From: Thermoanaerobaculia bacterium
Lineage (GTDB): Bacteria > Acidobacteriota > Thermoanaerobaculia > Multivoradales > UBA5704
NCBI GenBank assembly: GCA_025937035.1
Contig: JAICSG010000241.1
Coordinates: 1 to 6,451 of the forward strand
Length of the DNA stretch: 6,451 nt
Reading direction: 5' to 3'
The notes under the pieces are model-generated. The model saw only the letters and a program-made list of their open reading frames with translations. It ran no database searches and was not told the origin of the DNA. A program made the translations under genes and the position numbers. Positions within the stretch are counted from its first letter, which is position 1; each line of letters opens with the position of its first letter. Of this stretch, positions 4,793-6,451 are shown in pieces.

Positions 4793-5884
4793 ATGCCCCT
4801 CCCCTGGACCATCGATCCGGACATCCGCCGCGCCTCCACGCTGCCGGCCGAGGTCTATGGCGATCCCCGCTGGCTCGCCGCGATGCGCGACCGCGTCTTC
4901 GCCCGGAGCTGGCAGCTCGTGGCGGACACCGACGCCGTGCGTGTCCCCGGGTCCACCCACCCCTTCACCCTGCTCGAGGGGGTGCTCGACGAGCCGCTGG
5001 TGCTCACCCGCGACACCCAGGACCGGCTCCATTGCCTGTCGACCGTCTGCACCCATCGCGGCACCCTGGTCTGCGAGCACGGGGCGGTGCTGCCGGCGCT
5101 GCGCTGCCGCTATCACGGCCGGCGCTTCGCCCACGACGGGCGCTTCCTCTCGATGCCCGAATTCGAGGGCGCGGAGGGATTTCCCTCCCCGGCGGACGAC
5201 CTGCCGAAGATCCCCTTCGGCGCCTGGGGGAAGCTCCTCTTCGTCTAGCTCGACCCCGCCTTTCCGCTGGCGGAGCTGACGTCGGAGATGGACGCCCGGG
5301 TCTCCTGGCTCCCCCTCCGCGAGGCCGTGCTCGACCCCTCCCGCTCGCGCGACTACCTGGTGAAGGCCAACTGGGCGCTCTACTGCGACAACTACCTGGA
5401 GGGGTTCCACATCCCCTACGTCCACGCGGGGCTGGCGGGCGCGCTCGACTACGGCGAATACCGCACCGAGCTCTTCCGCTGGTCCAACCTCCAGGTGGGG
5501 GTGGCGAGCGGCGGCGGGGACGTCTTCGATCTGCCAACCTCGTCCCCGGACTACGGTCAAAAGATCGCCGGCTACTACTTCTGGCTCTTCCCGAACACCA
5601 TGCTGAACGTCTACCCCTGGGGGATCTCGGTCAACATCGTTCGCCCCCTGGCCCCGGACCGCACCCGCGTCTCCTTCCTCTCCTATGTCTGGGACCCCGC
5701 CCGCCTCGACCGCGGCGCCGGCGCCGCCCTCGACCGCGTCGAGCGCGAGGACGAGGCGGTGGTCGAGAGCGTCCAGCGCGGCGTGCGCTCCCGCCTCTAC
5801 CACCGCGGGCGCTACTCGCCGGCACGAGAGCAGGGGGTACATCATTTTCATCGGTTGCTGGAGGGGTTTCTGGGCGCGGGGTAG
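4793..5884 (+). pseudogene. Rieske non-heme iron oxygenase alpha subunit, interrupted by in-frame TAG
   Basis: The 364-codon frame encodes a ring-hydroxylating-dioxygenase-type alpha subunit (HcaE-like family), which takes electrons at a [2Fe-2S] cluster and activates O2 at a mononuclear iron. The Rieske domain has C86-T-H88, 16 residues, then C105-R-Y-H108. Codon 152 (5246-5248) is TAG, between L-L-F-V and L-D-P-A-F-P. The catalytic domain follows in the same frame: E203-G-F-H206-I-P-Y-V-H211 gives two iron ligands and the bridging acid, D320 in E-D-E-A-V-V-E fits the third ligand, and the family ending Q328-R-G-V-R-S...G-V-H-H-F-H-R is present. No other lesion is visible. A Ser codon TCG changed to TAG is the simplest origin. 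A sequencing error, readthrough, or two separate chains restarting at the ATG at 5288 are alternatives. The substrate is unknown; no reductase or beta subunit is nearby. Confidence 0.88.
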
Positions 5885-5894
5885 CCCGGCCGCG

Positions 5895-5935
5895 AAAAAA
5901 ACGGGCCCCCCGGGCACACCGCACCCGGAAGGCCC
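5895..5935 (-). terminator. Intrinsic terminator of the 124-aa protein gene
   Basis: On the minus strand, GGGCCTTCCGGG (5935-5924), a 9-nt loop and CCCGGGGGGCCC (5914-5903) form a 12-bp stem. One G then precedes TTTTTTT (5901-5895). The two central pairs are U-G on the minus strand but would be C-A mismatches on the plus strand, and the T-run is only on the minus side, so the element is oriented for the minus-strand gene that stops at 5998. The oxygenase may rely on the weaker AAGG/CCTT hairpin at 5929-5950. Confidence 0.85.
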
Positions 5936-5997
5936 CGCAAGGGCCCCTTGGCTTTCGATTTAGTTGTCGAAGAACCCGATACAACCGACTTCTACGT

Positions 5998-6372
5998 CTA
6001 CTGCTGAGCGGACGGCCCCGGCTGAGGCTGCGGCGTATCAGCCGGAGCCTTCTTCTTGCGGGGCCGGCGCGGCTTGACCCCGAAGCCGAGAAGCGTCTGG
6101 TTGTCGAAGCCGAGGGTGCCCCGCAGAAGCGCCGCGAGCTGCGACTGCAGGACCTTCCCCTTCTTCTCCAGATCCTGCCTCTGCCGCACGGTCTCCTGAA
6201 GCGAGCCGCGCAGATCCTGCTGCCTGGTGTCCATCCCCTTGGCGTCGGCGATGAGCCCTGTGAGCTCCGTCGCCTTGTCCTTGAGGAAGGGCATGTCCGT
6301 GAGGTGGGGCTGGAGAGCGGCGTTGAGCAGCTCCCAGTCCGAGATCAGTTTCGCCAGCGTGACGGTAGCCAT
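5998..6372 (-). CDS. Small coiled-coil protein of unknown function
   Basis: I cannot assign this 124-aa protein to a named family. It has three visible parts. The first is an N-terminal helix with a hydrophobic face (residues 1-32, L7-I10-W13-L16-L20-L24). The second is a long charged helix likely to form a coiled coil (about 33-85, rich in E, K, Q, R with spaced L). The third is a conserved-looking hinge, L87-G-F-D..L95-G-F-G-V-K-P, leading to a basic P101-R-R-P-R-K-K-K108 stretch and a Pro/Gln-rich tail. There is no signal peptide or membrane segment. The basic tail could bind nucleic acid or another polyanion, which is only inference. The ATG at 6372 is chosen over upstream in-frame codons because of an excellent Shine-Dalgarno site. 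Monocistronic, with a strong terminator. The clean expression signals argue that it is real and well translated. Confidence 0.85.
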   Translation of the reverse strand: MATVTLAKLISDWELLNAALQPHLTDMPFLKDKATELTGLIADAKGMDTRQQDLRGSLQETVRQRQDLEKKGKVLQSQLAALLRGTLGFDNQTLLGFGVKPRRPRKKKAPADTPQPQPGPSAQQ

Positions 6373-6378
6373 GATCTT

Positions 6379-6385
6379 TCTCCTT
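6379..6385 (-). promoter_or_regulatory. Ribosome binding site of the 124-aa protein gene
   Basis: Minus-strand AAGGAGA lies 6 nt before the ATG at 6372. It is the best Shine-Dalgarno match in the window and rules out the upstream in-frame ATG at 6441 as the main start. Confidence 0.85.
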
Positions 6386-6401
6386 GTTTGGCTGTCGTTT
6401 G

Positions 6402-6420
6402 CGAGGGATTCCCGCCCTCG
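6402..6420 (-). promoter_or_regulatory. Small hairpin in the leader of the 124-aa protein gene
   Basis: CGAGGG (6402-6407) and CCCTCG (6415-6420) form a 6-bp perfect stem with a 7-nt loop, about 30 nt before the start codon on the minus strand. Its role is unknown. The remaining bases to the window end (6421-6451) show no convincing promoter pair; AATACAAC near 6425-6432 on the minus strand is a possible weak -10. Confidence 0.35.
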
Positions 6421-6451
6421 ACGGGTTGTATTCAGAGTCACAGATCACTAC

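Noticed and set aside
5246..5248. TAG read as pyrrolysine
   Set aside because: No supporting context is present, TAG is the ordinary stop of two genes in the window, and the site is an inter-domain linker rather than an active site.
4679..5917. 412-codon minus-strand frame opposite the oxygenase
   Set aside because: It is an antisense shadow of the Rieske oxygenase. The iron-ligand motifs are all in the plus-strand frame, and the composition is typical of shadow frames.
6373..6441. Upstream start of the 124-aa protein
   Set aside because: The extension reads through the leader hairpin and the AAGGAGA ribosome site, which clearly serves the ATG at 6372.

Overview
The window is GC-rich bacterial DNA of ordinary chromosomal character. 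It has six protein-coding loci on alternating strands. There is no phage, plasmid or IS gene, no tRNA or rRNA, and no CRISPR array. Several things together suggest an Acidobacteriota-like (possibly Thermoanaerobaculia-like) or other deep-branching high-GC Gram-negative genome: an AceK with all key residues, a periplasm-facing pentameric ligand-gated channel with a signal peptide, very high third-position GC, and interspersed palindromes of the GAGACGCCCC type. That placement is inference from gene content and style, not a marker-gene result.

Left block (1-2860, minus strand): aceK (isocitrate dehydrogenase kinase/phosphatase) is followed after 9 nt by a DUF2071/YqjF-like gene. They look like one transcription unit. 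A good -10 box sits at 2754-2759, and the predicted leader is almost entirely an inverted array of 9-nt repeats (five degenerate units, a 33-nt loop, five units in the opposite orientation), ending 3 nt before the aceK ATG. No aceA or aceB is present. The block is bracketed by two copies of a paired palindromic repeat (27-103 and 2861-2989).

Middle (2990-4486): a cold-shock protein gene on the plus strand has a TTGACA promoter, a roughly 110-nt leader with a hairpin, and an intrinsic terminator. Convergent to it is a cysteine-free prokaryotic pentameric ligand-gated ion channel with its own TTGACT promoter and a strong Shine-Dalgarno site. Its pore entrance and fourth membrane helix look more like animal Cys-loop receptors than like GLIC.

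Right block (4487-6451): a Rieske non-heme iron oxygenase alpha subunit lies on the plus strand. It is interrupted by one in-frame TAG exactly between the Rieske domain and the catalytic domain, with every iron ligand otherwise intact. Convergent to it is a 124-aa coiled-coil protein of unknown function with a strong Shine-Dalgarno site and a strong strand-specific terminator.

The genes do not form one pathway. The most unusual items are the inverted nonamer array in the aceK leader, the domain-boundary stop codon in the oxygenase, and the animal-like channel. I did not find a clear new multi-gene system.
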